The notes beneath the pieces were generated by a model. It was not told the DNA's origin. It was given only the letters and a program-made list of their open reading frames with translations, and ran no database searches. The position numbers were made by a program, and so were the translations under genes. Positions 5,945 through 6,676 of a DNA stretch of 6,676 nt are shown here, piece after piece. Within the stretch, counting starts at the first letter, position 1, and each line of letters begins with the position of its first letter. Source of the DNA: Acidobacteriaceae bacterium (GTDB taxonomy: Bacteria; Acidobacteriota; Terriglobia; Terriglobales; Acidobacteriaceae); contig DAICZO010000387.1 in assembly GCA_027311125.1 (NCBI GenBank), positions 1-6,676 of the forward strand. Direction: 5' to 3'.

Positions 5945-6676
5945 CTATCGTTGCAACTGTTTGGTGGAGCGGAACGCCACCAGCGCCAACAGGCTGATGA
6001 CCACCAGCAGTGCGATCCAGAGCGTATCCGGATGACGTTCGGTGAGCGGGCGAGTGTCCTGACGGGGACGATAGCCGGTGTTCAACTGCTGCGGACCCAG
6101 CATGGCGAAGTGGGTGGTGTTGGCCGCACTGAAGATGCGTGCGTAGTCATACTCCGGCGTGGGGAGAGCGGCATCGCCGTAGAAGAGGGTGGGCGAAGGA
6201 GCGACAGCCGTATCGAAGCAGAGCATGCGCTGACGCATCTCCAGCCGCACGGAGGCGATGGGGAGCGGCGCATCATCACCGTTATCGATGGCCACCTCCA
6301 CCGTGGCAGGCCCCTGCAGATTGGAGCCGATGGTGGCGGGGAGACTCAACTGCTGCTGACGAATCTCGCGGCCAGCCTCAGTAAGATGCACCCGCAGGAT
6401 GGTTCCCGTGGCGGTGATGGCAGCAGCATCGGGTTGGCCCTCGGGTCGCTCCGAGACCTGGACGTCGCGGCTGAAGTTGCCCTTGAACGCGGGCGAAAGC
6501 TGGAAGGAGACGCGCTCTACCGGCACCCGTGTGGGCACGACAAAGGTGGCGATCGTTTGTTTCCCGCGCTGGGTGAGTGCAGTGGTCTCGGCGGAGACAG
6601 TGAAGAGGCTCTGAGCCTCGCGACTGGGGGGCACCGACGCGGACAACACCATCTGCGGCGTGGCGGTAAAGCCGCT
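5945..6676 (-). CDS. Membrane-anchored protein, probably DUF3999 family (5'-partial)
   Basis: The minus-strand frame is open from the right window edge to a TAG stop, giving the last 243 residues of a longer protein. The first ATG in view (6652) is internal, because the preceding eight codons (S-G-F-T-A-T-P-Q) are also open and there is no ribosome binding site. Most of the visible chain is beta-rich and hydrophilic, with alternating segments such as TIATFVVPTRVPVERVSFQL and an LFYGDAALPTPEYDYARIF stretch. A single C-terminal helix (LWIALLVVISLLALVAF, about 219-235 of the fragment) is followed by a short basic tail. This suggests an extracytoplasmic domain held by one C-terminal anchor. The beta-domain, YG/P-x-YD and C-terminal-anchor layout resembles DUF3999 proteins, whose function is unknown. 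That name is from memory of the family pattern and should be treated as provisional. The gene is convergent with ftsK. Confidence 0.55.
   Translation of the reverse strand, partial: SGFTATPQMVLSASVPPSREAQSLFTVSAETTALTQRGKQTIATFVVPTRVPVERVSFQLSPAFKGNFSRDVQVSERPEGQPDAAAITATGTILRVHLTEAGREIRQQQLSLPATIGSNLQGPATVEVAIDNGDDAPLPIASVRLEMRQRMLCFDTAVAPSPTLFYGDAALPTPEYDYARIFSAANTTHFAMLGPQQLNTGYRPRQDTRPLTERHPDTLWIALLVVISLLALVAFRSTKQLQR

Noticed and set aside
1..6676. Defence system, mobile element, CRISPR array, tRNA or biosynthetic cluster
   Set aside because: I looked for transposase/integrase motifs, regularly spaced repeats, tRNA-like cloverleaf elements and effector/enzyme domains and saw none. The genes look like chromosomal housekeeping and accessory genes with similar base composition throughout.

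Overview
The window is a GC-rich piece of bacterial chromosome of ordinary housekeeping character. Gene style (an UppP with an RGFSRSG motif, an FtsK with a long Ala/Pro linker, a BamD-like YPxS repeat protein, a PA2169-type four-helix protein and a small DoxX protein) fits a Gram-negative soil bacterium. My best guess is the Acidobacteriota (Terriglobus/Granulicella/Edaphobacter type). That is an inference from protein flavour and base composition, not from a marker gene. No transposase, integrase, phage gene, CRISPR array, tRNA or rRNA was seen.

Layout, left to right. (1) The 3' part of a + strand gene for a YPxS/TPR-type protein that runs in from the left edge. (2) uppP (+), undecaprenyl-diphosphate phosphatase. 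(3) A convergent minus-strand pair: a small DoxX-family membrane protein and, upstream of it, a PA2169/DUF2383-type helical-bundle protein. A clear intrinsic terminator lies between these two. (4) A 405-base divergent intergenic region carrying four successive inverted repeats, and then a short GNRA-looped hairpin with a run of seven T on the + strand. (5) ftsK (+), a complete 890-residue DNA translocase. (6) A long imperfect hairpin between convergent genes. (7) The C-terminal part of a minus-strand membrane-anchored protein, probably of the DUF3999 family, that leaves the window at the right edge.

Two genes belong to core envelope and division work: UppP recycles the lipid carrier for peptidoglycan synthesis, and FtsK couples septation to chromosome segregation. 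The first gene is probably also an envelope protein. The others are small accessory or stress-type proteins, and the gene orientations give no sign of one large operon.

I found no convincing new multi-gene system. The part least explained by known genes is the structured region at about 2840-3080, which could be an unannotated small RNA or a leader. The next most interesting point is the terminator placed directly against the doxX ribosome binding site.
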